DNA from: Natrialba swarupiae
Lineage (GTDB): Archaea; Halobacteriota; Halobacteria; Halobacteriales; Natrialbaceae
Assembly (NCBI RefSeq): GCF_008245225.1
Contig: NZ_VTAW01000001.1
Span: 62,001 to 126,000 of the forward strand
DNA length: 64,000 bases
Direction of reading: 5' to 3'
In this document: in pieces, positions 34,430-44,304 of the stretch
How positions within the stretch are numbered: the first letter of the stretch is position 1
Layout of the letters: the number at the start of each line of letters is the position of its first letter
The notes under the pieces: generated by a model
Database searches by the model: none
What the model was told of the DNA's origin: nothing
Seen by the model: only the letters and a program-made list of their open reading frames with translations
Made by a program: the position numbers and the translations under genes

Positions 34430-34602
34430 AGGCCCTATCGCTCTTGTACAGCACATCGTTTACTCGTATCATCAGCTGAGTATCACCATCCCAAATTTGA
34501 CACTCTCATCGCCCTGAACAGTAGTTGTGAAGGGCAACATCTGTGCACGGCAAATTTTCACCTCGATATTGTAGAATTGAGCAGTCGGTATAGAGTAAAC
34601 AG

Positions 34603-34746
34603 TTACCGTTCTGTTGACTCTTGTGGGAGATCGTCAACCCCACTCGCTTGTAGCACCTGGCGAATATGGAAGTCCTTCTCAGACGAATCGTCTGACTCTA
34701 AAGCGATCTCGAGATGTTCCTTGCACTCATTTCTGAGCCGCGCCAT
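34603..34746 (-). CDS. 47-residue small protein
   Basis: This short ORF encodes MARLRNECKEHLEIALESDD, then SSEKDFHIRQVLQASGVDDL and a PQESTER end. It is charged and helical and looks like a small haloarchaeal regulator-type protein; I cannot name a family. The TATA box TTTTAATA at 34772-34779 lies about 28 bases before the ATG, an ideal leaderless promoter in an otherwise gene-poor AT-rich stretch. That placement makes me think it is real. Confidence 0.6.
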   Translation of the reverse strand: MARLRNECKEHLEIALESDDSSEKDFHIRQVLQASGVDDLPQESTER

Positions 34747-35225
34747 ACAGTCAATCCTCGACACCTCTTATTAAAATACCATCATGTGCATTGGTAATAA
34801 TTTTGCAATATTTGAATTTGGAACCGTCACTATGCACACGTCGTTATCGACTCACCCAATCCAGTTCCAGCCGTATTCTGAATACAGAAATCGCGCTACC
34901 AACTACTGCTAGTGCGACGACACCAGTCAGTATCCTAACGTTCTTTACGTTGGTTGAACAACGAATAGACGCGCACTGAAAGTGCGCCGAGCCGGAGTCC
35001 ACGCCTGCAAGCAAGTACTCCGGCTCGTACACCACTCCCGCGTAGCGGGAGCAGTCCACCATTGACGTCGGTGAAATAAAGACCTGCCGACGTGTCGCCG
35101 AACCAATCCCACGCGCTCCACTGAAGCGGTCTCACGTGTTCGTTTCACTGGAGCGGTCTCACGGGTTTCTGGTTCCCTGGCTGGGTTGTGCTCCGCTGCG
35201 TCGGGTCTCGAGAACTGAGCTACGC
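34747..35225. other. AT-rich to hairpin-rich stretch, no firm gene
   Basis: The left part (34750-34960) is AT-rich and holds the 47-residue gene's promoter. The minus strand has one ORF (34844-35062) whose last 35 residues form a membrane helix (VRILTGVVALAVVGSAISVF), but its start is not convincing. Three perfect hairpins follow at 34971-35051. Around 35124-35170 a 27-base stretch (GAAGCGGTCTCACG / GGAGCGGTCTCACG) is directly repeated. The pattern suggests remnants of mobile DNA. Confidence 0.45.
34971..35051. repeat. Three consecutive perfect hairpins
   Basis: GCGCACT-GAA-AGTGCGC (34971-34987), CGAGCCGGAGT ... ACTCCGGCTCG (34988-35027) and CTCCCGC-GTA-GCGGGAG (35035-35051) follow each other within 81 bases. 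Confidence 0.7.
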
Positions 35226-35423
35226 ATGCCAACGAAATTCACCATCCACTGCGACTGTGGTACCGACGTACGGACGGAGCCGACCGGCGACGCGATCGCC
35301 GCCGAGAGCGCGATCGTCTGTCCCGACTGCGAATCGGTGTTCGCCGCGAGAATCATCGAACTCGAGACCGATCACGATGCATCCAGCGCTCGCCACGGCA
35401 CTCGCTCGAGTCGCGGCCCGTGA
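35226..35423 (+). CDS. Small zinc-ribbon protein
   Basis: The 65-residue protein has HCDCGTDVRTEPTGDAI and VCPDCESVFAARIIEL, giving two Cys pairs that form a zinc ribbon. Such mini zinc proteins are common in haloarchaea and often regulatory, but the role here is unknown. The ATG at 35226 is chosen because the sequence upstream of it is low quality. Its last 47 bases overlap the start of the HalOD1 gene in another frame. Confidence 0.65.
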   Translation: MPTKFTIHCDCGTDVRTEPTGDAIAAESAIVCPDCESVFAARIIELETDHDASSARHGTRSSRGP

Positions 35424-35595
35424 GGGCTGTCGCGGGACGTCCCTCCCGCCGCTGTACGAGCACGTGGACACCGAGGCGCTGACGACGGTGCTCGAGTCGG
35501 AGGCCGACGTGACGGTTCGGTTCGAGTACGAGGGATATCGGATCGTGATCGGACCGGGGCCGCTCGAGGTGACGGTGATCGACGGGGGTGGGTGA
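35377..35595 (+). CDS. HalOD1 output-domain protein
   Basis: The 72-residue protein is essentially one HalOD1 domain: LPPLYEHVDTEALTTVLESEADVTVRFEYEGYRIVIGPGPLEVTVID. This haloarchaeal output domain is found fused to signalling receiver domains or alone; its molecular activity is unknown. The ATG at 35377 lies inside the preceding zinc-ribbon gene, so the pair overlap out of frame by 47 bases and are probably coupled. Confidence 0.75.
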   Translation: MHPALATALARVAAREGCRGTSLPPLYEHVDTEALTTVLESEADVTVRFEYEGYRIVIGPGPLEVTVIDGGG

Positions 35596-36250
35596 CGGAC
35601 CGTCGGTCGCTATTACACTCTCTTGCTTTGATGCTATTCAGATCACGCGGGAAAGCGTGTCAGAGAACTCTTCCGATAGTGTTGATGGCACTGACTCTCC
35701 CGGTGAAACAAGTCGGTCTGTGTATTCACGGGCTCGCTCACCGGAGTCGACGTGGCGAAGAACCGTTCTGCTATCGTGGCAACGGTGAGTAGCCACGTCC
35801 TCCCCAGCCGATTCGCTCCCGTTGGTCGCTCATCCATAGGAAGACGTTTCACGCCTTCCACGCCTTCGCTCGCTACGCTCACGAAGACCTCGCGCAGTTT
35901 TCTCGAGCGGTCCCGTCATCACTCGACCGCTCGACAGCGCGCGCCACCGCAAGTCGGTGCGGGACAGTGGACTGCTACTATCTTCGCCTGTACTGACTGC
36001 CCGTCGGAAGCTGTTAGATCACTACAAAAGGGGCTGACTCGTGCGTAGCGGCTTCGCCGTCGCTCGAGAGACCAACGGTCTCGTCCTGAGTGGGAGTTGC
36101 TCCTGTGAGGTCTACAGAGTCAGAGGCTTTCGTGGTGGGTGTAACCCGCCCAGATACCCTGACATCGTCCGAACACTGCGCTCGCATTTCAGCCGACGGT
36201 TTATATCCGATGCCGAGGCACGACTCCGTCAACGCTATGACCGACGGAAG
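35596..36250. other. Gene-poor stretch, possible remnants
   Basis: None of the frames in these 655 bases looks like a normal haloarchaeal protein. Short palindromic words (CTTCGCTCGCTACGCTCACG, GCGGTCCCG...CGACCGC) are frequent. It may hold decayed mobile DNA. The only usable signal is the TATA-like TTTATAT at 36200-36206, upstream of the helicase gene. Confidence 0.45.
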
Positions 36251-38653
36251 ATGAGTACGGAAAGAGTCATGGACTGGCGTCCGATCTTCGGCCACGACGA
36301 GCCCTACGACGCGCAGGTCGACGGTATCGAGACAGCCGTCGACACCGCTCGAGAGGGCGGCTTTTCGGTCGTCGAGGGCGCCTGTGGCACCGGAAAGACG
36401 ATGATCGCTCTCACCGCGGGAATCTCGCTCGTCCGCAATCGCGACACCGACTACGAGCGCGTCCTCGTCCTCACGAGCGTCAAACAGCAACTGCGCCAGT
36501 TCGAGACGGATCTCGAGACGATCAACGAGAACCTCCCCGACGATTGGGACCCGATTTCGGGCCTCACGCTCGTCGGAAAGGCCGACGTCTGTCCGTACAA
36601 CCGCGAGCGCGCGGCCGGCATCGACGACGGCAACGTCTACGACCGGTGTGAGACCCTGCGCGATCGAACCCGTGATCTGACCGGCGAGGGTGGCGAGACG
36701 ACTGCCGCCAGCCTGGCCGCCCAGGCTCGAAGCCAGCAGATCGGCCTCGCCGACAGCGGAAGCCGCGGGGGTGGCGCGACGTTCCTCGAGACTGCGGGCG
36801 AGGCGACGCCGTACCCACCAGACCTCCCCAGCTACGGCGAGGGCGGCCCCGTCGGCGCCGAAACCGAGTACTGTCCGTTCTACGCGCGCTATCTCGAGGA
36901 TCTTCCCGACGAGGGAAGCGACGGCGACGCGGCCGAGGCCGTCCCCTACGACTTCACCGGAGCGGGGATGGTCACGCCCGAGGACCTCGTCGCCCGGTCG
37001 GCCCGTCACGGCACCTGCCCGCACTCGGTGATGGGGGCGGCTCTCGGCCACGTCGAGGTCGTCGTCGGTAACTACTACCACGCGTTCGATCCCCGGACCG
37101 TCGGCTCCTTTACGGGCGCGTTGCTCGACGACTCGACGTTCGTCGTCTGCGACGAAGCGCACATGTTAGAGCCCCGCGTACGCGATCTGGTCAGCGAAGG
37201 AATCGCCGACACCACGTTGCGAGACGCCGAGACCGAACTCTCGCGGGTCATCCAGCCGGTGAAGTTCGAACGCGAGGGCCGCCAGGCGGAAGGCGGCTCG
37301 AAGACTGCCGACGCCGACCTCGTCCGTGCCGAACTGAACGACAGCGACGTCTCCTACGAGGAACTCAACCGAACCCTCGAGTTCCTCCGGGATCTGCGGG
37401 GCGAACTCGACCGGCGCGTGACTGCCTATCTCGACCGGAATCACCGCGGGTGGCAATCGAACCTGACCGACCTCGAAGACGCCGAAATACCGCTTCGCGA
37501 CCCGGCCGAACCCGCCGAGGACGAACTCACCGAGTGGGCCCGCGAGGCGGGCTACGGCGACGCCGACTGGGTCCGCGCGGAGGCCGTCGGTGCCGTCGTC
37601 GCCCGAATCCTGAACGAGGCCGAAGACGAGGAACGAACCCGTGCGGCCCCCGCAGTCGGCCGCGTCCTCGGCGAGTGGTACCGCCGTGGTCACACCGACT
37701 ACTTCCGCGAGGTCGAACTCGAGCGAACCTGGAACGAGGTCGAACCCGCAGACTCCTGGCGACGAGCGTACACCGCCCGTCTCGCCTTGCACAACTGTGT
37801 GCCGAGCGACGCCATCGGCTCGCGACTCGCGGCCTTCGGCGGCGGCATTTTGATGAGTGCGACCCTCGAGCCGATCGAGGCCTTTACCGAGGTGACGGGT
37901 CTGCAGTATCTCGAGCGCGAGGAGGACCGTCCGGTCGTCGAACGCCGGTACGGCCTCCACTTCCCCGAGGAAAATCGCGAGAGCTTCGCGGTCGCCGCAC
38001 CGAAGTTCACCTACGACAACCGGGGTCGTCCGGGCGAGGAGAACCCGACACGGGACCACTACGCCGATGCGATCGAACGGATCGGCCGCCTCCCCGGAAA
38101 CGTCCTCGTGGGGATGCCCAGCTACGCCGAGGCCGACTGGATCGCGGGCATCCTCGAGAATCGGCTCTCGAAACCCGTCTTGCTCGACGCCGCGAGCGAC
38201 GACGAGACGACAGAGTCGCTCAAAACCGATTTCTTCGACGGCGAGGGGAAGGTGCTCGTGACGAGCCTGCGGGGGACGCTCACCGAGGGCGTCGATTACA
38301 GCGGCGACCGACTCTCGGCCGCCGTGGTCTGTGGCGTCCCGATCGTCAACACCTCGAGTCCCCGGACGAAGGCGGTTCGGCGGGCCTACGACGACGAGTT
38401 CGAGGACGGCTTCACGTACGCACTGACGATCCCTGCCGTCCGCAAGGCCCGGCAGGCGATCGGTCGGGTGATCCGCTCGCCCGAGGACGTCGGCGTCCGT
38501 GTTCTCCTCGACGAACGCTACGCCCGCGAGAGCTGGGACTCCGTCCGCCCGTACCTGCCCGCCGACGGCGAGTTCCAGCCCGTCAGCCCCGACATGCTCG
38601 AACTCGGCCTCGACCGGTTTCGGTCGAAACTCGAGTCGGATTCTTCCGTCTAG
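36251..38653 (+). CDS. XPD/DinG-like superfamily 2 DNA helicase
   Basis: The 800-residue helicase has Walker A in VEGACGTGKTMIALTAG (about residue 50) and the DEAH box in FVVCDEAHMLEPR (about 305). Four Cys between them (CPYNRER, CETLRD, CPFYARY, CPHSVMG) can hold an iron-sulfur cluster. The second RecA domain has GNVLVGMPSYAEADW, SLRGTLTEGVDYSGDRL, and motif VI in KARQAIGRVIRSPEDVGV. This is the XPD/DinG layout for 5'-3' unwinding, probably in repair. The frame is open to 36041 upstream, but the conserved protein starts at the ATG at 36251. Confidence 0.92.
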   Translation: MSTERVMDWRPIFGHDEPYDAQVDGIETAVDTAREGGFSVVEGACGTGKTMIALTAGISLVRNRDTDYERVLVLTSVKQQLRQFETDLETINENLPDDWDPISGLTLVGKADVCPYNRERAAGIDDGNVYDRCETLRDRTRDLTGEGGETTAASLAAQARSQQIGLADSGSRGGGATFLETAGEATPYPPDLPSYGEGGPVGAETEYCPFYARYLEDLPDEGSDGDAAEAVPYDFTGAGMVTPEDLVARSARHGTCPHSVMGAALGHVEVVVGNYYHAFDPRTVGSFTGALLDDSTFVVCDEAHMLEPRVRDLVSEGIADTTLRDAETELSRVIQPVKFEREGRQAEGGSKTADADLVRAELNDSDVSYEELNRTLEFLRDLRGELDRRVTAYLDRNHRGWQSNLTDLEDAEIPLRDPAEPAEDELTEWAREAGYGDADWVRAEAVGAVVARILNEAEDEERTRAAPAVGRVLGEWYRRGHTDYFREVELERTWNEVEPADSWRRAYTARLALHNCVPSDAIGSRLAAFGGGILMSATLEPIEAFTEVTGLQYLEREEDRPVVERRYGLHFPEENRESFAVAAPKFTYDNRGRPGEENPTRDHYADAIERIGRLPGNVLVGMPSYAEADWIAGILENRLSKPVLLDAASDDETTESLKTDFFDGEGKVLVTSLRGTLTEGVDYSGDRLSAAVVCGVPIVNTSSPRTKAVRRAYDDEFEDGFTYALTIPAVRKARQAIGRVIRSPEDVGVRVLLDERYARESWDSVRPYLPADGEFQPVSPDMLELGLDRFRSKLESDSSV

Positions 38654-38701
38654 CCACCGGGCTGTGACGGTTCTCGTTCTCGTCTTCGTTTCACGCGCGA
38701 G

Positions 38702-39013
38702 TCACCTCGAGGAACTCGCGGTGAACGTTTGCGCTGTGGTCGTCTCGACGTACAGCGAGTACAGCAGGATGGCGAACCCGCCCGCGACGAACGAACTCTG
38801 GATCGCGACGCCGAGAGCCACATTCCCGCCGAGGAGGTGGGCGAAGCCGCCGAAAACGGATCCGACGACGATGAAGGCGAACCCGGTTGCGACCGCGCGA
38901 AGCGGCCGTAAACCGGTTCGACGGAACGCCTTGAACGCAAGCGTCGCGACGGCACCCCCGGTCAGAAGCGTCGCCGCGTTCGCGACTGCGATGATGAGTG
39001 TGTACTCGTTCAT
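38702..39013 (-). CDS. Small haloarchaeal membrane protein
   Basis: The 103-residue protein has three hydrophobic helices (IIAVANAATLLTGGAVATLAF, AVATGFAFIVVGSVFGGFAHLL, VAIQSSFVAGGFAILLYSLYV) and a short polar tail. It resembles the DUF7521-type small membrane proteins of haloarchaea, with no known function. It is convergent with the helicase gene. Confidence 0.65.
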   Translation of the reverse strand: MNEYTLIIAVANAATLLTGGAVATLAFKAFRRTGLRPLRAVATGFAFIVVGSVFGGFAHLLGGNVALGVAIQSSFVAGGFAILLYSLYVETTTAQTFTASSSR

Positions 39014-39142
39014 TGGCCGTCTCGAGTCGGTCGACTCGTCGTTCGAGTGTTCACGAATATCGTTCTTGAGTTGGGTTCACCCTTCCCAGCCGGGAAGAAC
39101 CGTGACGAATACGTTCGGCGAACGTCGGTCCAGTCGGAATCG

Positions 39143-39604
39143 CTATCTCCGTGATTGTGCGGTCACGACGCCACGATATCGCTGTTTGTCGATCGGCTCG
39201 ATCGAGAAGCCGAGCGCCTCGTAGAACGGGCGGACGTCGTCGTCGAAGCGCACCGTGAGCCGTCCCTCGCGCTCGAGTGCCCGTTCGATCAGTGTGGTGC
39301 CGATCCCTCGTCCCCGGTGGCGACGACGGACGCCGATCGCCGAGACGTGTGCGCCGCCGCCGTCGTCGGCTTCGAGGACGGTGGTGCCGAGAATTCGCTC
39401 CGCACCGTCTCCGGTCGCTCGCTGCTCCGTGCTCGTGTCGGCCGTTCCACCGTTCGTCTTCGGTCCCCGACGATCCCCAGCCACCAGGACGTCGCCGACC
39501 GCGATCCGCGCTTCGACGTCGCCCGGCTCGAGCATCGCGGCGTCGAGGATTCGTCTCACCTCGAGAGCGTCGTCGTCGCTCGCGATCCGGACGTGTGGTG
39601 ACAT
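39143..39604 (-). CDS. GNAT-family N-acetyltransferase
   Basis: The 153-residue protein has the acetyl-CoA binding pattern VSAIGVRRRHRGRGIGTTLIERAL (RxRGRGIG, about residue 105) and the late strand VRPFYEALGFSIEP, both typical GNAT signatures. A poorly conserved linker (GPKTNGGTADTSTEQRATGDGAE) sits in the middle. The substrate is unknown. It stands as a single gene upstream of a small membrane protein. Confidence 0.85.
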   Translation of the reverse strand: MSPHVRIASDDDALEVRRILDAAMLEPGDVEARIAVGDVLVAGDRRGPKTNGGTADTSTEQRATGDGAERILGTTVLEADDGGGAHVSAIGVRRRHRGRGIGTTLIERALEREGRLTVRFDDDVRPFYEALGFSIEPIDKQRYRGVVTAQSRR

Positions 39605-39721
39605 CTCGGAGACGGCTACGCGACGCGGTGATAAAACGACCGACCTTTCGCCAGCGCGGTTGTACCCCCGTCCCTGCCGAGGTTCCCCGATCCGTCCCGG
39701 CGGGTGGGGCCGATTCGAGCG

Positions 39722-39931
39722 TCACCCGCCTTTGATCAGCCGCAAGACGGTGACGTGCTCGCTCTCGATCGGTTGATCCTCGGGGACCGGGCGACCGTCG
39801 ACGAGGACGCTCACCTCGTGGGGGCTGAGATCGACCTCGCCGAGGAGGTCGGCGTACGTCGGCCTCCCGTTGGCGGCCTCGAGTTCGACCTCGTGAGTGT
39901 CTTCGCCCTTGACGTCGACGGTGACGTGCAT
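39722..39931 (-). CDS. samp2: Ubiquitin-like small archaeal modifier protein SAMP2
   Basis: The 69-residue protein has a beta-grasp fold sequence ([48 protein letters not shown]). It ends in the diglycine of RLIKGG, the site activated by the E1-like UbaA for conjugation to lysines and for sulfur transfer in tRNA thiolation. The LSPHEV and DGRPVPED stretches match the SAMP2 group rather than SAMP1. The long frame upstream is spurious; the ATG at 39931 gives the right length. Confidence 0.9.
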   Translation of the reverse strand: MHVTVDVKGEDTHEVELEAANGRPTYADLLGEVDLSPHEVSVLVDGRPVPEDQPIESEHVTVLRLIKGG

Positions 39932-39978
39932 ACGCGCAGTTGGGCGAGGCCGAACTTGAGCGCGTCGCTCGAGGGATA

Positions 39979-41067
39979 TCAATCCGCCGCCGGGCCGTCC
40001 GCGCCGACCCCTTCCTGGGATCGCGACTCTCGCTGGCGAACCGCACGCCGGTGGGCGACGATCCCCCGGGCGAGCGCGCCGAGTCCGAGCAGGAGGACGA
40101 ACAGGTCGACCAGGCCGCCGAGATACGGTATCGGGCTGACGAGCGCGCCGGCGACTACTCCGACGAGGAGCGCGACCCACCGGTTGTGGACGTCGACGAG
40201 CGAGAGGAGCCAGGCGGCGACGGCGTAGCGTCCGTAGACGACGGCGATCCAGATCGCGAGGGCGAACGCGAACCCGCCGAAGACGGACACCGGGATCCCG
40301 ACGATCGTGATCGCGAGCGCGACGAGCAGGATGGGAACCCCCACGAGCACACCGAGCCCGACGAGTCCGGTTCGGACGGGATCGGTCCCGATCCGTCCGG
40401 CAACCCCGCTGGAAAACCGGGGGAACACGAGCAACAACGCCGCGCCGAGCAGCAGGTTCAGTCCCAGCGTATAGAGCGCGAACAGCCAGGTGGCGATCGG
40501 CTCGAGGATGGGTTCGAACTCCCAGCCCGTCGATTCCTGGGCGATTTCACCCGCGACCGCGTCGGTGTTGCCGACGAGTTCGCCGCCGTAGCGGAGATCG
40601 CCCGCGATCGCGGCGTCGTCGCCGAGCCGGATCGTCTCCGCGCCGGCCGCCACGTTCCCGTCGACGCTCCCGTCGATCACGACGGTTCCCGCGCCCGCCG
40701 AGACGTCACCGCCGACGGTTCCACCCTCGCTCACCCTGAGTCCGCCCGCGGCGGCGTCGACGTCACCGTCGACGTTCCCGTCGATCGTGACGCTTCCGCC
40801 CGCAGCCTCGAGGTCGCCGCCGACGTCGCCCTCGATTCGGACGTCGCCCGCGACGGCGCTGACGTCGCCGGTGACGGTTCCCTCGACGATAACCGCTCCT
40901 GCGAAGGTTTCGAGTTCGTCGACCGTCTCCCCGTCTTCGACGATAACCGTCCCGCCGGTCTGGGACTCCGACTGGGCGGCGACCGTCCCCGGGAGCGCCC
41001 CACAGAGGACGACCGCGAGCGCGAGGAGGAGGACGCCCGTTCGCAATGGTGTGTTATCTATACCCAT
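39979..41067 (-). CDS. Secreted/membrane bactofilin-like polymer protein
   Basis: The 362-residue protein has a Sec signal peptide ([19 protein letters not shown]). A bactofilin-like repetitive beta-helix follows at about residues 40-180, with units like [25 protein letters not shown]. The C-terminal half has four or five membrane helices ([42 protein letters not shown]). The repeats favour polymerisation on the outer face of the membrane, perhaps for cell shape. That is inference from domains. It is divergent from rfcS. Confidence 0.8.
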   Translation of the reverse strand: MGIDNTPLRTGVLLLALAVVLCGALPGTVAAQSESQTGGTVIVEDGETVDELETFAGAVIVEGTVTGDVSAVAGDVRIEGDVGGDLEAAGGSVTIDGNVDGDVDAAAGGLRVSEGGTVGGDVSAGAGTVVIDGSVDGNVAAGAETIRLGDDAAIAGDLRYGGELVGNTDAVAGEIAQESTGWEFEPILEPIATWLFALYTLGLNLLLGAALLLVFPRFSSGVAGRIGTDPVRTGLVGLGVLVGVPILLVALAITIVGIPVSVFGGFAFALAIWIAVVYGRYAVAAWLLSLVDVHNRWVALLVGVVAGALVSPIPYLGGLVDLFVLLLGLGALARGIVAHRRAVRQRESRSQEGVGADGPAAD

Positions 41068-41211
41068 ATACGAACTCCCTCGAGCACGATCAAAAAAGTG
41101 TCACACATACGTCAGATGTGTGGAGAATCACAGGGTACGTCTCGTCTCCCGTACGGTCGACGCGATGGATTTCTTCGGGCGATTTATTTCCTGGCGATTC
41201 CTTGGTCGGGT

Positions 41212-44200
41212 ATGAGCGAGGCCGACGCCGAGGCGGCGGAGCCGACCCCCGGCAAGACCGAAGTCTGGATCGAGAAGTACCGGCCGGAGCGCCTCGACGA
41301 GATCAAGGGCCACGAGAATATCGTCCCCCGACTACGGCGGTACGTCGAACAGGACGACCTGCCCCACCTCATGTTCGCGGGGCCGGCCGGGACGGGAAAA
41401 TGCGTGACAGGGGAGACTCCAGTACTAACCAACGAGGGTATTTCGCCCATTTCAGCTGTCGTCGGTGGCGTCGACGGATTCGGCGACCCGGATGACGATC
41501 TCGAGATACTCACGTACGACAACGACGGTACGTTCGAATACGTTTCTCCCTCCCACGTTTTCTCGAAGAACGCAACCGATCTTGTCTCGATCGAGACCCG
41601 TGACGGCAACGAGTTCACGGTCACACCGGAACACAAGCTACTCATCGCGGACGAATCGGGACTCGAGTGGCGGGAGGCTGGAAGGCTTTCCGGGGAGGAA
41701 CGTATCGTTCGACCGCTGAAGACGCCCGTGGCCGACGGCCCGTTTTCTTCACTCGACTGGCTCTCGTCGATGGACGGCGAGCGAACGTTCGTGACCGTCT
41801 CGGAATCTTTCGCTCGCCGACACGAAATCCCGGCCGAAGAGAACTACGTCGGACAGAAAAAAACGGTGATCGGCTGTCTCCGACGCGGCTATTCGATCGA
41901 CGAGATCGTTTCCGACTACGATATCCGTCGAAAAACCGCCACCGATTACGCTCGGACGGTATCGATCGATCTTCATGTGCCGTCGACGACGTGTTCACTG
42001 TCGTATCTTCGGTCGCTCGATGTCGAGAAGTCGGAACTTCGATCCCACGTCGAACGTATCCAGTACGTGACGCGATACAACAAGCGATCCAGCCCGATCA
42101 CGCCGCCCTGGGAACTTACTCCGGACCTGGCACGCTTCGTCGGTCTCGCTGTGAGCGAAGCACGGATCGAGAATGGGCGGATCAAATTCTACAATACCGA
42201 TAGGACGCTCTGTGAGACGTTCGAACGGATTGCACAGCAACTGTTCGATGCCGAAACGACTCGTGGTGTCCAGAAGGGCGTTCCGTACGTCGACCTCCGA
42301 ACCAAGTCCCTCCATCACTTCCTCGAATCCTGTTTTGACGTCTTCGGTGATTCGCACACGGCCGCTATCGGTTCGACGCTGGTCCACGCCTCAGAAGACG
42401 CTCGAGCAGCGTTCCTTCAGGCCGTTTTCGATTCAGAGGCGTACGTTGCCACCCAGGGGACGATCGAACTGACTCAAAAGGACGAATCGCTGATCACGCT
42501 CTGTTCTTATCTGCTCGCGTCGTTCGGGATTCCAACCCGGCGCAAGCGGGTCGAAAAGACGGCAACGAATGGATCAGGATCACCTCAGGAGTATCATTCG
42601 CTGTATATCTCTGGAATCCCTGCTCTTTCGCGCTTCGAGGATGCCGTCGGATTCACCATCGATCACAAGTCTGATCGAGTCGCTGATGCGACGGCCGGCT
42701 CTGGAAATCCGAACCACGATACGATTCCTGCGCAAGCGGCCGTCGACCACCTGTGTCACACGCTCTCGTTGAAAAAAGAGCCACTGATAACCGAGACGCT
42801 GAACCCGGAAAACCCCGGCCGTGAGTCCTATCTCGAGGACATCGACCGTCTCATTCAAGCAGCATCTGATCGCCTTGAGGCGGCACAACAGGTTACGCAC
42901 GATATCGATCGAGTCCGGTCGGACATTCGATCGATAAGCGCAATCCCCTCGGTGTGGGCCGGAGAGCGATCCACGTTGGACCCACTCTCGATCAGAAAGG
43001 AAGTCGAAGCGACGACTGGAATTCGGTCGGATCGGCTGCTTGAGTACTCTGATGGACGACGATCGCCGGTTGCAAGCCGCACGAGCGAGCTCCTCGTTAC
43101 GCTTGAGTCACGTACTGACGTGCCAGACACTGCATCGATACAGCAATCGCTCGGAAACGCGATCGATGCCCTTGGTGTCTCGGACAATCGAATCGCGGAG
43201 GGAACGGCGTTGCTTGGTAGTGATGTCCGTCAACTTATCGAGAACGACGATCACGACCTCGGGTCACTGCCGCGGTTCGAAACTGTCGCCGAACGAATTC
43301 TCGGCGTTGCCAATGAGATGTGTTCAATGGAAGTCGTCGAACAACTAGTTGAACTCGATCGACTCTCGCGCGGAACGCTTTACTTCGACCACATAACGGA
43401 CATCGAACACGTCGAAGACGAGCGTCGTGTCTACGATCTCACGGTGCCCGGAACGCGAAACTACGTCGCAGGTGACGTGCCAACCGTTATGCACAACACA
43501 ACGGCTGCACAGGCCATCGCTCGCGAAGTGTACGACGAGGACTGGCGCGAGAACTTCCTCGAACTCAACGCCTCGGACCAGCGCGGGATCGACGTCGTCC
43601 GCGATCGGATCAAGGACTTCGCGCGTTCGTCCTTCGGCGGCTACGACCACCGCATCATCTTCTTAGACGAGGCCGACGCGCTCACCTCCGACGCCCAGTC
43701 CGCTCTCCGACGGACGATGGAGCAGTTCTCGAACAACACCCGATTTATCCTCTCGTGTAACTACTCGAGTCAGATCATCGACCCCATCCAGTCGCGGTGT
43801 GCCGTCTTCCGATTCACCGAACTCGGCGAGGAGGCACTCGAGGCCCAGATCCGCGAAATCGCCGAGACGGAGGGGATCGAGGTGACCGACGACGGCATCG
43901 ACGCGCTCGTCTACGCCGGTGATGGCGACATGCGAAAGGCGATCAACGGCCTGCAGGCCGCGGCAGTCATGGGCGAGACCGTCGACGAGGAGACGGTCTT
44001 CGCGATCACCGCCACCGCCCGGCCCGAGGAGGTCGAGGCAATGGTCGACTACGCCATCGACGGCGACTTCACTGCCGCCCGCGCCGCCCTGGAGGATCTC
44101 CTGACCGACCGCGGGCTCGCCGGCGGCGACGTCATCGACCAACTCCACCGCTCGGCCTGGGAGTTCGACATTCCGGAGGGGGCCACCGTGCGACTGCTCG

Positions 44201-44298
44201 AGCGCCTCGGCGAAGTCGACTACCGCATCACCGAGGGAGCGAGCGAACGACTGCAACTCGAGGCGATGCTGGCCTCGCTCGCACTCGACGACGAGTAG
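41212..44298 (+). CDS. rfcS: Replication factor C small subunit with an intein
   Basis: The precursor is 1028 residues: an N-extein of 63 residues, an intein of 699 and a C-extein of 266, giving a mature RfcS of 329, the normal length. RfcS is the AAA+ clamp-loader subunit that opens PCNA. The N-extein ends in the Walker A Lys (GPAGTGK) and the C-extein begins [10 protein letters not shown]. Walker B is [10 protein letters not shown] and the SRC motif is QSRCAVFRF. The intein sits at the RFC-a hot spot. A TATA-like GATTTATTT lies about 30 bases before the ATG. The frame is open to 39940 upstream but that part is not protein-like. Confidence 0.95.
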   Translation: MSEADAEAAEPTPGKTEVWIEKYRPERLDEIKGHENIVPRLRRYVEQDDLPHLMFAGPAGTGKCVTGETPVLTNEGISPISAVVGGVDGFGDPDDDLEILTYDNDGTFEYVSPSHVFSKNATDLVSIETRDGNEFTVTPEHKLLIADESGLEWREAGRLSGEERIVRPLKTPVADGPFSSLDWLSSMDGERTFVTVSESFARRHEIPAEENYVGQKKTVIGCLRRGYSIDEIVSDYDIRRKTATDYARTVSIDLHVPSTTCSLSYLRSLDVEKSELRSHVERIQYVTRYNKRSSPITPPWELTPDLARFVGLAVSEARIENGRIKFYNTDRTLCETFERIAQQLFDAETTRGVQKGVPYVDLRTKSLHHFLESCFDVFGDSHTAAIGSTLVHASEDARAAFLQAVFDSEAYVATQGTIELTQKDESLITLCSYLLASFGIPTRRKRVEKTATNGSGSPQEYHSLYISGIPALSRFEDAVGFTIDHKSDRVADATAGSGNPNHDTIPAQAAVDHLCHTLSLKKEPLITETLNPENPGRESYLEDIDRLIQAASDRLEAAQQVTHDIDRVRSDIRSISAIPSVWAGERSTLDPLSIRKEVEATTGIRSDRLLEYSDGRRSPVASRTSELLVTLESRTDVPDTASIQQSLGNAIDALGVSDNRIAEGTALLGSDVRQLIENDDHDLGSLPRFETVAERILGVANEMCSMEVVEQLVELDRLSRGTLYFDHITDIEHVEDERRVYDLTVPGTRNYVAGDVPTVMHNTTAAQAIAREVYDEDWRENFLELNASDQRGIDVVRDRIKDFARSSFGGYDHRIIFLDEADALTSDAQSALRRTMEQFSNNTRFILSCNYSSQIIDPIQSRCAVFRFTELGEEALEAQIREIAETEGIEVTDDGIDALVYAGDGDMRKAINGLQAAAVMGETVDEETVFAITATARPEEVEAMVDYAIDGDFTAARAALEDLLTDRGLAGGDVIDQLHRSAWEFDIPEGATVRLLERLGEVDYRITEGASERLQLEAMLASLALDDE
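41401..43497 (+). mobile_element. Intein in rfcS (RFC-a site), degenerate LAGLIDADG endonuclease
   Basis: The 699-residue intein begins [13 protein letters not shown] (nucleophile Cys1). It has block B in [10 protein letters not shown], and ends [23 protein letters not shown] with the C-terminal Asn before Thr. The endonuclease part has recognisable blocks C ([14 protein letters not shown]) and E ([20 protein letters not shown]), but Glu stands where the catalytic Asp is expected. The G+C content is clearly below that of the exteins. Splicing residues look intact; homing activity is doubtful. Confidence 0.92.
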
Positions 44299-44304
44299 TC
44301 GACG

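Noticed and set aside
34844-35062. 72-codon minus-strand frame ending in a membrane helix
   Set aside because: The first half overlaps the perfect hairpins and reads like noncoding sequence, and no start lies near the hydrophobic part. Mentioned only in the region note.
35643-35882. Minus-strand frame with TWLLTVATIAERFFATSTPVSEPVN that looked like a protein piece
   Set aside because: There is no promoter, no recognisable family and no start of normal composition. It may be a remnant but cannot be supported.
36014-37162. Long minus-strand frame opposite the helicase
   Set aside because: The plus strand carries unmistakable helicase motifs, and the minus frame is low-complexity shadow.
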